A stretch of DNA of 64,000 nt from Mycolicibacterium neoaurum. Its GTDB lineage: Bacteria; Actinomycetota; Actinomycetes; Mycobacteriales; Mycobacteriaceae. Positions 8,247 to 17,063 of this stretch are shown here, in pieces (the first letter of the stretch is position 1; each line of letters starts with the position of its first letter). Location: NCBI RefSeq assembly GCF_036946495.1, contig NZ_JAQIIX010000002.1:1488001-1552000 (forward strand). Reading direction: 5' to 3'. The notes beneath the pieces were generated by a model, which saw only the letters and a list, made by a program, of their open reading frames with translations, did no database searches and had not been told where the DNA came from. The position numbers and the translations under genes are program-made.

Positions 8247-9550
8247 CCACCTACAAGGACCATGCCCCCGATCAGAGCCGGCTCAGCCTCGCCGAGATCT
8301 TGGAGATCTTCGCGGCGGGACAGTTGCCGTTGAAGTTCACCGCCTACGACGGCAGTTCCACCGGCCCCGATGACGCCGCCGTCGGACTGGACCTACGACG
8401 CCCGCGCGGCACGACCTACCTGGCCACCGCCCCCGGCGAACTCGGTCTCGCGCGCGCCTATGTCGCCGGCGATATCGAGCCGGTGGGCGTGCATCCAGGA
8501 GATCCATACGAGTTGTTGCGTGCCCTGGCAGCCTCGTCGGCCTTCAAGCGCCCGCCTGCGCGGGTGCTGGCCAACATCATCGCCTCGATCGGGCTGGAAC
8601 ATCTCGTACCGGTGGCGCCACCGCCACAAGAGGCGCTACCTCGGTGGCGCCGCGTCGCGGAAGGGTTACGGCACAGCAAGTCTCGCGATGCGGACGCGAT
8701 CCATCACCACTACGACGTATCCAATGCGTTCTACGAGTTCGTGCTCGGCCCGTCGATGACCTACACCTGTGCGTGTTACCCGGACGAGTCGGCCACCCTG
8801 GAGCAGGCCCAGGACAACAAGTATCGGTTGGTGTTCGAGAAGCTCCGGCTGCGTCCCGGCGATCGCCTGCTCGACGTGGGTTGCGGTTGGGGCGGCATGG
8901 TCCGATATGCCGCGCGGCACGGTGTCCACGCGCTCGGGGTGACGCTGTCGGCCGAGCAGGCCGGCTGGGCCCAACGTGCCATCGCCGACGAGGGCCTCTC
9001 CGAATTCGCCGAGGTGCGCCACGGCGATTACCGCGATATCACCGAATCGGGTTTCGACGCGGTGTCCTCCATCGGCCTGACCGAGCACATCGGGGTCGCC
9101 AATTACCCGGCGTACTTCGCCTTTCTGCAGGCGCGGCTGCGCCCTGGCGGGCTGCTGCTCAACCATTGCATAACCCGGCCCGATAATCGCGCCGACGCCT
9201 CGGCCGGCTTCTTCATCGACCGCTACGTCTTCCCCGACGGGGAGCTGACCGGCGCCGGACGCATCATCACCGAGGCACAGAACGTCGGGCTGGAAGTCAT
9301 CCATGAGGAGAACCTGCGCCACCACTATGCGATGACATTGCGCGATTGGTGTCGCAACCTGGTCGAGCACTGGGACGAGGCGGTGGCCGAGGTCGGACTT
9401 GCAACAGCGCGGGTGTGGGGCCTCTACATGGCCGGTTCGCGTCTGGGCTTCGAATCCAATGTCGTTCAGCTACATCAGGTTCTGGCCGTCAAGACCGACG
9501 ACCACGGCAATGACGGCGGCCTGCCGCTACGCCCGTGGTGGACGGCCTGA
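8243..9550 (+). CDS. cyclopropane-fatty-acid synthase-type SAM methyltransferase (Rv3720-like)
   Basis: This is a 435-residue SAM-dependent lipid methyltransferase of the Cfa/CmaA family. The SAM-binding motif LLDVGCGWGGM lies near residue 213, preceded by the family signature HHYDVSNAFYEFVLGPSMTYTCACY, and followed by SIGLTEHIG, which corresponds to the bicarbonate-binding Glu region. The ~140-residue N-terminal extension is of the E. coli Cfa kind, longer than in the mycolic acid cyclopropane synthases. The ATG at 8243 overlaps the upstream stop (ATGA). Likely substrates are unsaturated acyl chains of phospholipids; the product (methylene, methyl or cyclopropane) cannot be decided here. Confidence 0.86.
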   Translation: MTTYKDHAPDQSRLSLAEILEIFAAGQLPLKFTAYDGSSTGPDDAAVGLDLRRPRGTTYLATAPGELGLARAYVAGDIEPVGVHPGDPYELLRALAASSAFKRPPARVLANIIASIGLEHLVPVAPPPQEALPRWRRVAEGLRHSKSRDADAIHHHYDVSNAFYEFVLGPSMTYTCACYPDESATLEQAQDNKYRLVFEKLRLRPGDRLLDVGCGWGGMVRYAARHGVHALGVTLSAEQAGWAQRAIADEGLSEFAEVRHGDYRDITESGFDAVSSIGLTEHIGVANYPAYFAFLQARLRPGGLLLNHCITRPDNRADASAGFFIDRYVFPDGELTGAGRIITEAQNVGLEVIHEENLRHHYAMTLRDWCRNLVEHWDEAVAEVGLATARVWGLYMAGSRLGFESNVVQLHQVLAVKTDDHGNDGGLPLRPWWTA

Positions 9551-9561
9551 CGTTTCTCGAT

Positions 9562-11514
9562 CTAGCCCTTCTCGATCCGACGGGCCCCGAGTTCGTTCTG
9601 CAGCAGCTCGATGGCCACTTCCTCGGGATCACGACGGACGACGTCGGAGGTGTCGGCGCTCGCCTCGGCAAGCATCCGCTCCTCCTCGGCTGCCGGGTCC
9701 GGCCGCGCCGCCGTCTCGGTGTCCGAGGGCACCGGCTCACCGGTGTCGGGCACACACCGGATCAGCCAATTGACGCCCAGCGCATCCTTGAGCGCCTCGC
9801 AGATCACATCGACGTTGCGCTGCTCGTTGAGCCGCTTGGCCAGCGGCGGGGCCCGGTGGCTCAACACCAGGGTGTCGCCGTCGACCGCACGGACGATCGC
9901 GTCGGCCAACATCGCGTTGACCGGCTTACTGCGGGCATTGACCTTCTCGCGCACCGTATCCCACAACGCGCGCACCGCGGCGGCATCGGGTTCTCCGACC
10001 GCGGCGGCAGCCGGTGTCGGTACCGGGGCGGGTGGTTGCGGTGAGGGTTCGGGAACCGGGACCGGTTGCGGGGTCGGTGCGGGCGGCGGGTTCGGCGCGG
10101 GCTCTGGAGCCGGTGTCGGCTCGGGCCGCGGTTGCGGTTCAGGAACAGGCACGGGCGTCGGCTCGGGAACGGGCACCGGGGTCGGCGCGGGCCGCGGTGG
10201 CGGAACGGGAGCCGGGGCCCCCGCCTCGGACTTGGCCTCAGACTTGGGCTCGGACTTGGACTCCGCCTGGGCCTGCGCACGGCTGGCACGCACGAACTGG
10301 CGGGCGGGCACCGGTGGCGTTTCGGCGGGTGCCGCATTCGGCAGCGCGCCGGGGATGGCCATGTCCAGCCGTGTCTCGATGCGCTCGATACGTTGCAGCA
10401 GAGCCGATTCGGTGTCATGTGCCGACGGAAGCAGCAACCGTGCGCAGACCACCTCCAACAGCAGCCGGGGCGCGGTGGCCCCGCGCATCTCGCCGAGTCC
10501 CGCGTGCACGACCTCCGCATAGCGGGCAAGGGTCGCTGCACCCAACCGAGTGGCCTGATCGCGCATCCGTTCGAGGACACCGTCGGGTGCATCCACCACA
10601 CCACGGTCGGCGGCATCCGGAACCGCTTGCATCACAATGAGGTCGCGGAACCGCTCCAGGAGGTCGGTGGCGAAACGTCGCGGATCATGGCCGGCGTCGA
10701 TCACCGATTCGACGGCGCCGAACAGCGCGGCGGCATCGCCTGCGGCCAACGCGTCCACCGCCTCGTCGATCAGGGCGACATCGGTTGCGCCCAGCAGCGA
10801 CAACGCCCGCTGGTAGACGACCCGGTTGCCCTCGGCACCGGCGACCAACTGGTCGAGCACCGAGAGACTGTCACGTGGCGAGCCGCCACCGGCGCGGATC
10901 ACCAAGGGGTAGACGGCGTCATCCACCGTCACACCCTCGTCGGCGCAGATCCGTTCCAGCAGCCCGCGCATGGTCTTGGGAGCCAACAAGCGGAACGGAT
11001 AGTGGTGGGTGCGCGACCGGATCGTCGGTAGCACCTTTTCCGGCTCGGTGGTGGCGAAGACGAAGATCAGGTGATCCGGCGGCTCCTCGACGATCTTGAG
11101 CAGCGCGTTGAACCCGGCCGTGGTGACCATGTGCGCCTCGTCGACGATGAAGATGCGGTACCGCGACTGGGCGGGCGCATAGAACGCTCGATCGCGCAGT
11201 TCACGGGTGTCGTCGACACCGCCGTGGCTGGCGGCGTCCAACTCGACCACGTCGACATTGCCCGGGCCGTTCGGGGCCAGCGCGACGCAGGAGTCGCACA
11301 CCCCGCACGGCGTCGGTGTCGGGCCCTGCTCACAGTTCAGCGAGCGCGCCAAGATGCGGGCCGAGGACGTCTTACCGCAGCCGCGCGGGCCGGAGAACAG
11401 GTAGGCGTGATTGATCCGGCCCGCCGAGAGCGCCGTCGACAACGGGTCGGTGACATGCTCCTGGCCGACCACCTCGGCGAAGCTTGCGGGTCGGTACTTG
11501 CGGTAGAGCGCCAC
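9562..11514 (-). CDS. dnaX: DNA polymerase III subunits gamma/tau
   Basis: DnaX is the clamp-loader ATPase of replication. From the GTG at 11514 it has 650 residues: MALYRKYRPASFAEVVGQ at the start, Walker A GPRGCGKTSSARI, the zinc site CEQGPTPTPCGVCDSC, Walker B FIVDEAHMV and the sensor FVFATTEPEK. Domains II and III follow to about residue 400. A low-complexity linker rich in Pro, Val and Glu (coding 9990-10290) then precedes a C-terminal domain that ends in ELGARRIEKG. An upstream extension of the frame to 11916 overlaps the aspartate aminotransferase gene antisense and is rejected. No A-rich slippery site for a gamma-producing frameshift is visible. Confidence 0.95.
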   Translation of the reverse strand: MALYRKYRPASFAEVVGQEHVTDPLSTALSAGRINHAYLFSGPRGCGKTSSARILARSLNCEQGPTPTPCGVCDSCVALAPNGPGNVDVVELDAASHGGVDDTRELRDRAFYAPAQSRYRIFIVDEAHMVTTAGFNALLKIVEEPPDHLIFVFATTEPEKVLPTIRSRTHHYPFRLLAPKTMRGLLERICADEGVTVDDAVYPLVIRAGGGSPRDSLSVLDQLVAGAEGNRVVYQRALSLLGATDVALIDEAVDALAAGDAAALFGAVESVIDAGHDPRRFATDLLERFRDLIVMQAVPDAADRGVVDAPDGVLERMRDQATRLGAATLARYAEVVHAGLGEMRGATAPRLLLEVVCARLLLPSAHDTESALLQRIERIETRLDMAIPGALPNAAPAETPPVPARQFVRASRAQAQAESKSEPKSEAKSEAGAPAPVPPPRPAPTPVPVPEPTPVPVPEPQPRPEPTPAPEPAPNPPPAPTPQPVPVPEPSPQPPAPVPTPAAAAVGEPDAAAVRALWDTVREKVNARSKPVNAMLADAIVRAVDGDTLVLSHRAPPLAKRLNEQRNVDVICEALKDALGVNWLIRCVPDTGEPVPSDTETAARPDPAAEEERMLAEASADTSDVVRRDPEEVAIELLQNELGARRIEKG

Positions 11515-11542
11515 GGTCGCCCAGGTTACCCAGCGCGGCCGA

Positions 11543-12847
11543 CTAGTCGCGCGCCAGCAGCGCTTCGGTGGCCGACAGCAGCGCGCAGGTCGACAGACCG
11601 TCGATCGCCGAACGCAGGTCGGACTCCGAGGGGAAGCTCGGCGCGATACGAATGTTCTTGTCCTCGGGGTCTTTTCCGTACGGGAACGCCGCACCGGCGG
11701 CCGTGACGGCGATACCGGCGTCCTTGGCCAGCGCGATGGTCCGCTTGGCGGTCCCCGGGAGGACATCGAGGCTGACGAAATAGCCGCCCTTGGGATCGGT
11801 CCAGCTGGCGATCTTCGAATCCCCGAGCCGGTCTTCGAGGATCTCGGCGACCAGTGCGAACTTCGGCGCCAGCAGCTCACGGTGCTTCTGCATGTGCGCG
11901 CGGGCACCGGCGGCATCGCCGAAGAAGCGAAGATGACGCAGCTGGTTGACCTTGTCCGGACCGATCGACTTCTTGGCGGCGTGCTGTAGGTACCAGGCGA
12001 TCGTGGCGTCGGAGCCGCCGAAGAAGCTCACCCCGGCTCCGGCGAAGGTCATCTTCGACGTAGAGGCGAACACCAGCGGCCGGTTCTCGTTACCGGCCTC
12101 GGCCGCCAGCCCGAGCACATCGACCTGCTCGGCGAATTCGGGCGTGATGGTGTGCACGGCATAGGCGTTGTCCCAGAACAACCGGAAGTCCGGAGCGGCC
12201 GTCGGCATCTGAACGAGCCGGCGCACGACCTCTGGCGAATAGGTGGTGCCGGTCGGGTTCGAGTAGACCGGCACGCACCACATGCCCTTCACGGCGGGGT
12301 CGTGGGCGACCAGTTCCTCGATGAGGTCGACATCGGGTCCGTCCTCGCGCAGCGGAACCGGGATCATCTCGATGCCATAGCTCTCGGTGATCGCGAAGTG
12401 CCGGTCGTACCCCGGGGCCGGGCAGAGGAATTTGACACCCGGTTCCTGCGACCACGGTCGGGGCGACTCCACACCGCCTCGTAGCAGGGAGAACACGACC
12501 GAGTCGTGCATGAACTCAAGGCTGGCATTGTTCCCGGCGATCAGATTGGACGCCGGGATGCCGAGCAGCTCACCGAAGATGGCGCGCAGTTCGGGCAGCC
12601 CGTGCAGGCCGCCGTAGTTGCGGGTGTCCGTGCCGTCGGCGTCCCGATAGGCGTCGCGACCGTTGCCGGGCAACTCCAGCAGACGGTTGGAAAGGTCGAG
12701 CTGCTCGGGAGACGGTTTCCCCCTGGTGAGGTCGAGCTGCAGGCCTTGGGCCTTGAGCTCCGCATAATTACGCTGCTGCAGTTCATGCTGCGCAGACAGT
12801 TCGTCACGGCCGAGGGACTCAAACGACACTGCGGGCCTTTCCGACAA
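11543..12847 (-). CDS. aspC: aspartate aminotransferase (Rv3722c-like)
   Basis: This PLP enzyme interconverts aspartate/2-oxoglutarate and oxaloacetate/glutamate. It is a 434-residue class I (subgroup Ic) aminotransferase, matching Rv3722c, which was shown to be the main mycobacterial aspartate aminotransferase. Visible active-site features are the Tyr-Gly-Gly region (NYGGLHGL), SNPTGTTY (about 196-203), Asp226 in LFWDNAYA that pairs with the PLP nitrogen, and the Schiff-base Lys265 in ASTSKMTF. The gene lies 28 bases upstream of dnaX on the same strand and directly downstream of the SRP RNA. Confidence 0.93.
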   Translation of the reverse strand: MSERPAVSFESLGRDELSAQHELQQRNYAELKAQGLQLDLTRGKPSPEQLDLSNRLLELPGNGRDAYRDADGTDTRNYGGLHGLPELRAIFGELLGIPASNLIAGNNASLEFMHDSVVFSLLRGGVESPRPWSQEPGVKFLCPAPGYDRHFAITESYGIEMIPVPLREDGPDVDLIEELVAHDPAVKGMWCVPVYSNPTGTTYSPEVVRRLVQMPTAAPDFRLFWDNAYAVHTITPEFAEQVDVLGLAAEAGNENRPLVFASTSKMTFAGAGVSFFGGSDATIAWYLQHAAKKSIGPDKVNQLRHLRFFGDAAGARAHMQKHRELLAPKFALVAEILEDRLGDSKIASWTDPKGGYFVSLDVLPGTAKRTIALAKDAGIAVTAAGAAFPYGKDPEDKNIRIAPSFPSESDLRSAIDGLSTCALLSATEALLARD

Positions 12848-12861
12848 GCCGTGAACATGAA

Positions 12862-12950
12862 GGGGACCCCGCGCACCCGCCAGAGCCCATTGACCCTTGC
12901 TGCCTTCCGGCCCTGGGGGAGTTCACAGGATGGACGCCGCGCGGGGTCCG
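12862..12950 (-). ncRNA. ffs: signal recognition particle RNA (4.5S-type)
   Basis: The minus strand carries the SRP domain IV apical sequence GGGCCGGAAGGCAGCAAGGGT (read as two overlapping halves: GGGCCGGAAGG and GGCAGCAAGGGT), the tetraloop and internal loop recognised by Ffh. The ends pair: GGACCCCGCGC at the 5' end with GCGCGGGGTCC at the 3' end, closing a single long hairpin of about 87 bases. The ends are set from this pairing and may be off by a few bases. It lies between aspartate aminotransferase and tRNA-Ser, the location remembered from M. tuberculosis. Confidence 0.93.
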
Positions 12951-12957
12951 AGTGACG

Positions 12958-12963
12958 AGTGTA
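12958..12963 (-). promoter_or_regulatory. -10 element of the SRP RNA promoter
   Basis: On the minus strand TACACT sits about 8 bases before the predicted 5' end of the SRP RNA, with TTGCGG some 15 bases further upstream as a likely -35. This is a SigA-type arrangement fitting a strongly expressed stable RNA. Confidence 0.6.
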
Positions 12964-13033
12964 GTACCCCTTCGAGATCCGCAAGACCGGTGGTTGGTCG
13001 GAGCTGGTCCCGCGGTCGGCTAACATGGCCGAC

Positions 13034-13119
13034 GGAGGATTCGCCTAGTGGCCTATGGCGCTCGCCTGGAACGCGGGTTGGGTTAACAGCCCTCAGGGGT
13101 TCAAATCCCCTATCCTCCG
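13034..13119 (+). tRNA. serT: tRNA-Ser (anticodon GGA)
   Basis: The acceptor stem GGAGGAT pairs with ATCCTCC, with G as discriminator base. The anticodon loop reads CTGGAAC, giving anticodon GGA (codons UCC/UCU), and a long class II variable arm is present (GCGGGTTGGGTTAACAGCCC), followed by the T-loop GGGTTCAAATCCCC. At 86 bases it is the normal size for tRNA-Ser. The CCA end is not fully encoded. A TAACAT -10 element lies at 13021-13026. Confidence 0.96.
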
Positions 13120-13203
13120 CCGTTGGTCCGGGGCGTGATCGAGAACATCGCGGTCACGCCCCGGGACCACAACGATCGTCCGGGCGGACGTCAAGGGAGG
13201 AAT

Positions 13204-13959
13204 ATGCGGCGCGGTATCGCATCGCTATGGCACGCGTCGTCGCTGGTGATCGCCGGGGCTCTCTATTTTCTCTTCGTCCTGCCCCGCTGGTTCGAGCTGA
13301 CCGGCCAGTGGCCCGCGACGCTGGGCACGGTCATGCGCATCGTGTGCGGCGTGTTGGTGGTCCTCACCGCGTTGCCGGTGCTGCTGACGCTGCAGCGAAC
13401 CCGCAAGCCCGAACTCGGCACCCCGACCCTGGCCCTGCAGCTTCGGGTGTGGTCGATCGTCGGCCATGTCGCAGCGGGTCTGTTGATTCTCGGCGCGGGC
13501 ATCAGTGAGATCTGGCTGGACCTGGACAATGTCGGCCAATGGCTTTTCGGCATCTACGGGGCAGCGGCGGCTCTCGCACTGCTCGGCGCGTTCGCCTTCT
13601 ACCTGGCTTTCGTCGCCGAACTGCCACCTCCGCCGCCCAAACCGCTGGCCCCCAAGCGCGAGAAGCGTGGTCGCAAGACCGAAGCCGTCGAAGAAACCGC
13701 AGCGGCCGAGCCCGAGGCCGGGCCCGAGATCGAGGCCTCCGAGGCGGACACGGCTGAGGCAGAGTCCGAAAAAACAAAGTCCGACCAAACAGAGTCCGAC
13801 GACGCCGCGACCGACGAGAAGACGGCCGACGCCACCGAGCCGGAAGAGACCGACGAGTCGGAAGCAACGGATGAACCCGCGGGCAAGCTGCGTAACCGCC
13901 GGCCTGCCGGCAAGACCCGCCGGACCCGCACCCGAGGCGGAGTCGCGACCGAGAGCTGA
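13204..13959 (+). CDS. lucA: LucA-like membrane protein (Rv3723 homologue)
   Basis: This 251-residue membrane protein begins at an ATG behind a good ribosome binding site (AGGGAGGAAT). Four hydrophobic segments are predicted at about residues 7-27, 42-64, 84-103 and 112-138. They are followed by a basic proline-rich stretch (PPPPPKPLAPKREKRGRK), a long acidic Glu/Asp/Ala/Thr tail and a basic end (RRPAGKTRRTRTRGG). Position after tRNA-Ser and topology match Rv3723, LucA, which stabilises the Mce1 and Mce4 importers and is needed for fatty acid and cholesterol uptake in M. tuberculosis. The acidic tail has biased composition and is probably disordered. Confidence 0.85.
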   Translation: MRRGIASLWHASSLVIAGALYFLFVLPRWFELTGQWPATLGTVMRIVCGVLVVLTALPVLLTLQRTRKPELGTPTLALQLRVWSIVGHVAAGLLILGAGISEIWLDLDNVGQWLFGIYGAAAALALLGAFAFYLAFVAELPPPPPKPLAPKREKRGRKTEAVEETAAAEPEAGPEIEASEADTAEAESEKTKSDQTESDDAATDEKTADATEPEETDESEATDEPAGKLRNRRPAGKTRRTRTRGGVATES

Positions 13960-14038
13960 CGGGCTCTGCGCCTGCTGACGTCGACAGTTCGCACTGGTGC
14001 AGTCAGTATTGAGGTTCAACCTGCAGAATGGGCGACAC

Positions 14039-15061
14039 ATGGGCATAGTCCACGTAACACGCTGGATCACGGCATCGGCGGTGTTTTTATCGCTGGCACT
14101 ACTGGTCCCCGCCGGTTCTGCGAGTGCCGAACCCCTTGATGTCGCGGCCGCGGCCGACCGCGTCGAGCCGTCTGTGGTCCGTATCGACACCATCGTCGAC
14201 TACCAGCACATCCTGGGTACCGGCACCGGCATCGTGCTCGATCCCGACGGCCAGGTCCTCACCAATTACCACGTCGTCCAAGGTGCAGACGTGATCAGCG
14301 CGGTGGTCGGCGGCGCCACCTATGGCGCCGACATCCTGGGTTATGACCGCGGCCGCGATATCGCCGTCCTCCAGCTCCGCGGCGCCGGTGGACTGGCGCC
14401 GGCACCGGTGGGGGATTCGGCGCGTCTCGTGGTCGGTGAACCAGTGGTGGCCATCGGAAATGCCCAGGGCAGCGCCAATCCACTGACCCGTGAGTTCGGC
14501 TCCATCTCCGCCCTCGGCCGCACGATCAGCGCCGAGGACGAGTTGTCCGGCACTGCGACCGAGATGACCGGTCTGTTCGAATTCGCCGCACCGGTGCGAG
14601 CGGGCGACTCCGGCGGACCCGTGGTGAACGCTGCCGGAGAGATCGTCGGGGTGACCACCGCAGCGTCGGTCAACTTCCGGATGGGCCCAGGCGGCGAGGG
14701 CTATGCCATCCCGATCAACGAGGCGATGAGCATCGCCAACCAGATCCGATCCAGGACTCCGTCCGACACGGTGCACATCGGCCCGCCCACTCTGCTCGGA
14801 GTCGGCGTCAGCAGCGCCGAGCAGCATGAGTCGTTCCCAGGCGTCCTCGTTCACGATGTGATGCCCGACGGGCCCGCGGCCGGTGCAGGCTTGGCGAACG
14901 GGGACGTCATCCTGACGATCGACGGCGTGCGGATCGAATCCGCCGCCGATCTCACCCGCGTGCTCGATCGGCACTATCCGGGCGACGTCCTGGACCTCAC
15001 CTGGGTCGACCGGGCCGGCCAACACCGACTCGGCAAGGCCGCCCTGCTGGCAGGCGTCTGA
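14039..15061 (+). CDS. secreted trypsin-like serine protease with PDZ domain (PepA/HtrA-like)
   Basis: This 340-residue protein has a signal peptide ending near residue 30 (LLVPAGSASA, cleaved before EPLD), a trypsin-like domain with the triad His78 (TNYHVV), Asp107 (GRDIAVL) and Ser191 (GDSGGP), and a C-terminal PDZ domain from about residue 250 (PDGPAAGAGLANGDVILTIDG). It resembles mycobacterial PepA (Rv0125) in length and layout and differs from HtrA/PepD in having no membrane anchor with a long cytoplasmic part. The likely role is extracytoplasmic protein quality control or processing. A GTG at 13997 in the same frame would add 14 residues without improving the signal peptide. Confidence 0.88.
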   Translation: MGIVHVTRWITASAVFLSLALLVPAGSASAEPLDVAAAADRVEPSVVRIDTIVDYQHILGTGTGIVLDPDGQVLTNYHVVQGADVISAVVGGATYGADILGYDRGRDIAVLQLRGAGGLAPAPVGDSARLVVGEPVVAIGNAQGSANPLTREFGSISALGRTISAEDELSGTATEMTGLFEFAAPVRAGDSGGPVVNAAGEIVGVTTAASVNFRMGPGGEGYAIPINEAMSIANQIRSRTPSDTVHIGPPTLLGVGVSSAEQHESFPGVLVHDVMPDGPAAGAGLANGDVILTIDGVRIESAADLTRVLDRHYPGDVLDLTWVDRAGQHRLGKAALLAGV

Positions 15062-15747
15062 CCTCGACAGGTCGGTATCAGGCCGCGACACGCGGCAAAC
15101 GGATGTCCCATGTGGAAATCCACCAATCATTCCGACGTTCGGGGCGGGCATCGCGGCGCCGTTGCTGGCAATGCTCCGGCGATGACAGGTGATCTACGCG
15201 ACATCATCTAGAAAAGGTGTCGGCGCGCACAGATTTCAGCGGCCCAACGATGAATCCCGCCACGTCGGCGGTCCGGTCAGCGCCGCGGCCGCGCGCATGG
15301 CACTCACACGATGCCCTTGCCGCGGACGCGGTACTTCACCGCACGGATCTCGGGCCGCGACATCAGGCGCCCAGAAATCGTCGTGATCAGCGGTTATAGA
15401 TATCGCAGGTCGAACCGGGGCCGGTTCGGAACCGTCATCTGCTTTCGACCTGCGACCATTCGCCGTGTCGGTGCCCGGATGGGGCCGGCCCTAGGGCGCG
15501 GAGGCCGCCAGACCTGCCCGCCGCGGGCGCGAAGGCAGCTCCAATTTTCCGCCGCCGACCCCGCGCGCTCTGGCAACGAACTGAGAGGTTGCTGGGGTCC
15601 CTTTGCCTCTTTGACCTGGCAAATGTCGGCAAACACAGGATCCACACAGCCCTTCCGCCAAGATCGGGCGGGGGCTACATTTAGCTGAACATCGCCGGCC
15701 AGGTTGTGGCTGGCACGATCCGCTTCGCCGGTGAGAGGGGAGACACC
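15062..15747. other. 686-base stretch without a convincing gene
   Basis: Several short open frames exist on both strands but none has family features, a good ribosome binding site and plausible composition together. The stretch contains an inverted repeat at 15404-15454 (listed separately). The region 15590-15700 is less GC-rich than the surroundings and probably carries the promoter of the small membrane protein gene at 15748. Confidence 0.5.
15404..15454. repeat. inverted repeat with nested hairpin
   Basis: Perfect 11-base arms CGCAGGTCGAA (15404-15414) and TTCGACCTGCG (15444-15454) enclose 29 bases, inside which CGGTTC-G-GAACCG can form a second hairpin. No T-run follows, so a plain terminator is unlikely. 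It may be a structured RNA element or a protein-binding site. Confidence 0.5.
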
Positions 15748-16011
15748 GTGGTCGAAACGGCAGTCGTCGCGTACCTGATCGGTTGGGTGGTCAGTACCGC
15801 CATCATCTTCATGGCCAGCCGACGCCTCAACGACCCCGCCAATCCCGTTCCGCACGGGCTGCTCCTCAGCGCCGTGGCGGGCACCATGTGGCCACTGCTC
15901 TTGCTCGGTGCGGCGGAGTTCAGCTCGGTCGCGGTCGCCTCCAGCGCCGCCTCGCACCTGAAGACCGAAACGCAAGAGCTCGTCGGCGCCGGAGTCGTCC
16001 CGCTCCGCTAA
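15748..16011 (+). CDS. small membrane protein, unknown function
   Basis: An 87-residue protein starts at a GTG behind GAGAGGGGAGACACC. Two hydrophobic segments (about residues 5-20, VAYLIGWVVSTAIIF, and 34-55, GLLLSAVAGTMWPLLLLG) suggest a helical hairpin in the membrane with a short polar tail. No family is recognised. It converges with the primase-polymerase gene, overlapping it by 4 bases. Confidence 0.6.
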   Translation: MVETAVVAYLIGWVVSTAIIFMASRRLNDPANPVPHGLLLSAVAGTMWPLLLLGAAEFSSVAVASSAASHLKTETQELVGAGVVPLR

Positions 16012-17063
16012 TCGGTAATCCGGTTTCCGTCGGCATCCCAGTGCTCGGCGACCTTCTTACTCGGCTGCACACGCGGTGGTTCGCCCGGCATCTTCGGATA
16101 GCTGGGCGGGTAGGGCAAGTCCCCGAGACCACGCTCCTGCTCATCGGCAGAGGCCAGCTCCAATAAGCCCTCCAGCGAATGCGCGGTGTCGTCAATGCCG
16201 GCCCATGGATCTTCGCGCCGGGCAACGATATCGGGAACGGTCGCAATGGTGTAATCATCTGGATCGGCATCGGCCAGATCGTCCCAACTCAGCGGCATCG
16301 ACACCGTCGCGATCGGTGTCTTACGAAGTGAGTACGCCGACGCGAAGGTCCGGTCCCTGGCGTTCTGGTTGTAGTCGATGAACAGCCGCTCGCCACGCTC
16401 CTCCTTCCACCAGCTGGTGGTCACCGCGTCGGGTGCGCGGCGCTCGACCTCGCGAGCCAGCGCGATGCCGGCCCGCCGCACCGCGATGAAGTCCCAGTCG
16501 GGTCGGATGCGCACGAACACGTGCACACCGCGCCCTCCGGACGTCTTGGGATATCCGACCAGCCCCAACGAGTCCAGCACCGGTTTGAGCACGTCGACGG
16601 CGATCTCACGCGCCTGTGCGAATCCGGTTCCGGGCTGGGGGTCCAGATCGATGCGCAGTTCGTCGGGGTGCTCGGTGTCCGGGCAGCGCACCTGCCACGG
16701 GTGCATGGTGATGGTCCCCATCTGGGCTGCCCATACGATCGCCGACGGGTGGGTGATCTTGAGTGCGTCCGCGGTACGCCCCGAGGGAAACGTGACGGTG
16801 CAGGTCTGCAGGTAATCGGGGTGCTTCTGCGGTACGCGCTTCTGGTAGATCTCCTCACCGTCGATGCCGTCGGGAAAACGTTGCAGGTGCACGGGGCGGT
16901 CACGCAGCAGCGCGACCATCGGCTCGGCCACCGCCAGGTAATAGTCGACAACCTTGCCTTTGGCGCCGTCGGCGCCCAGCGCAGGGAAGTAGATCTTGTC
17001 CGGATTGGTGAGCCGCACCGCGACTCCATCGACGTCGAGTTCTGTCGCAGGACGTGCCATCAT
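16008..17063 (-). CDS. LigD-type primase-polymerase (PolD1/PrimC-like)
   Basis: This 351-residue archaeo-eukaryotic primase-superfamily polymerase matches the POL domain of LigD without ligase or nuclease domains. The two metal-binding aspartates lie in RIDLDPQPG (D139 and D141), the third is D230 in LFIDYNQN, and SGGRGVHVF (about 175-183) is the conserved nucleotide-binding segment with His. Such enzymes add ribonucleotides to DNA ends or gaps. The start ATG overlaps the ligC stop (ATGA), giving a two-gene operon. This is the arrangement of PolD1 next to LigC known from M. smegmatis, and the proteins correspond to Rv3730c/Rv3731. Confidence 0.9.
   Translation of the reverse strand: MMARPATELDVDGVAVRLTNPDKIYFPALGADGAKGKVVDYYLAVAEPMVALLRDRPVHLQRFPDGIDGEEIYQKRVPQKHPDYLQTCTVTFPSGRTADALKITHPSAIVWAAQMGTITMHPWQVRCPDTEHPDELRIDLDPQPGTGFAQAREIAVDVLKPVLDSLGLVGYPKTSGGRGVHVFVRIRPDWDFIAVRRAGIALAREVERRAPDAVTTSWWKEERGERLFIDYNQNARDRTFASAYSLRKTPIATVSMPLSWDDLADADPDDYTIATVPDIVARREDPWAGIDDTAHSLEGLLELASADEQERGLGDLPYPPSYPKMPGEPPRVQPSKKVAEHWDADGNRITD

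Noticed and set aside
10020..10210. Apparent tandem repeat or CRISPR-like pattern
   Set aside because: The repetition is degenerate codons for Pro, Val and Glu in the dnaX linker; there are no equal spacers.
9611..11031. Long plus-strand open frames opposite dnaX, with repetitive Gly/Arg composition
   Set aside because: They mirror the Pro/Val/Glu linker and clamp-loader codons of dnaX; no start site or family features.
9562..11514. Programmed frameshift producing a gamma form of DnaX
   Set aside because: No A-rich slippery heptamer or suitable stimulatory structure is visible.
15394..15975. A 193-codon minus-strand frame
   Set aside because: It overlaps the small membrane protein gene, shows no domain and has no ribosome binding site.
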